A stretch of 14,123 nucleotides of DNA, taken from assembly GCA_946184715.1 (NCBI GenBank), contig CAMHGU010000034.1, positions 1 to 14,123 on the forward strand. The letters run 5' to 3'. Origin of the DNA: an uncultured bacterium (GTDB lineage: Bacteria; Bacteroidota; Bacteroidia; Bacteroidales; Muribaculaceae). The position numbers and the translations under genes are program-made. Positions 13,950-14,123 of this stretch are shown here, piece after piece. How positions within the stretch are numbered: the first letter of the stretch is position 1; each line of letters starts with the position of its first letter. A model generated the notes under the pieces. The model had not been told where the DNA came from. It worked only from the letters and a program-made list of their open reading frames with translations, and did no database searches.

Positions 13950-14100
13950 TTTGATTTCTACGGACTTAAAGGACTAAAGGAGAGGACTGTGCCCTGGCGA
14001 TTTGGCCTTCTACTGACTTACAGGACTAAGGAGCTGCTGCGCGTGGGTGATTTGATTTCTACGGACTTACAGGACTAAAGGAGAGGGCTGCGCGCGGCCT
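13950..14100. repeat. Three imperfect 50-bp tandem repeats
   Basis: Units begin at 13950, 14001 and 14051 (spacings 51 and 50). Units 1 and 3 start TTTGATTTCTACGGACTTA; unit 2 starts TTTGGCCTTCTACTGACTTA. Each continues with (A/C)AGGACTAA(A)GGAG and then a GC-rich, more variable part (such as CTGCGCGYG). Inside each unit GGACTTA and GGACTAA are themselves near-repeats. The array follows the rnz stop and has no coding frame of note. It may continue past the window edge in another form. Its function is unknown. Confidence 0.85.
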
Positions 14101-14104
14101 GAGG

Positions 14105-14123
14105 GGCAGGTCGAAGACCTGTC
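14105..14123. other. Short hairpin at the window edge
   Basis: GGCAGGTC (14105-14112), loop GAA, and GACCTGTC (14116-14123) pair over 8 bases with one G-U (or C-A) position. The stem may extend beyond the edge. It could be a terminator for rnz or for a gene coming from the right, or part of a palindromic intergenic repeat. The cut makes it impossible to decide. Confidence 0.4.

Noticed and set aside
13950..14100. A CRISPR array in the terminal repeats
   Set aside because: There are only three units, the repeats are imperfect, the variable parts are similar to each other, and no cas genes are nearby.

Overview
The window looks like chromosomal DNA from a GC-rich gut member of the Bacteroidales, most likely the Muribaculaceae or a close relative (inference). 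The signs are: a DUF3127 protein, Omp28-type thioredoxin-like proteins, a DUF6029-type outer-membrane barrel, and secreted proteins ending in a 'GINIVR-SDG-RK-VK/VR' tail. Promoters are of the Bacteroidetes kind (TTTG, about 20 bases, TAnnTTTG), and Shine-Dalgarno sites are essentially absent. I see no mobile element, tRNA, rRNA or CRISPR array.

Left part (1-2900). A truncated secreted-protein gene runs off the left edge on the minus strand. A plus-strand DUF3127 gene follows, whose product has a single-strand-binding-protein-like acidic tip. It converges on recA, and the two share a perfect 18-bp hairpin. recA lies 22 bases downstream of bcp (thiol peroxidase) behind a textbook promoter. A 63-codon gene for a protein with a hydrophobic C-terminus precedes them.

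Centre (2992-10594). Six minus-strand genes are packed with gaps of 10-44 bases or a 4-base overlap, in transcription order: dsbD-type transmembrane electron carrier, TlpA-like thioredoxin, DUF6029-like outer-membrane barrel with a C-terminal CX4C pair, Omp28-like lipoprotein with CxxC, small secreted protein with four cysteines, and large Omp28-like secreted protein with CxxC. A hairpin follows the last gene. This reads as one operon. The inferred job is to carry reducing (or disulfide-editing) power from the inner membrane through the periplasm to outer-membrane and exported thiol proteins. It is the most interesting system in the window.

Right part (10600-14123). A secreted subtype-B-tannase-like alpha/beta hydrolase diverges from dsbD and ends in a 15-bp hairpin. 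A small exported protein of unknown function comes next, behind its own promoter. RNase Z follows, with a promoter so close to its ATG that the mRNA should be leaderless or nearly so. The window ends in three imperfect 50-bp tandem repeats and a hairpin cut by the edge. Several very long open frames opposite real genes are treated as shadows caused by codon bias.
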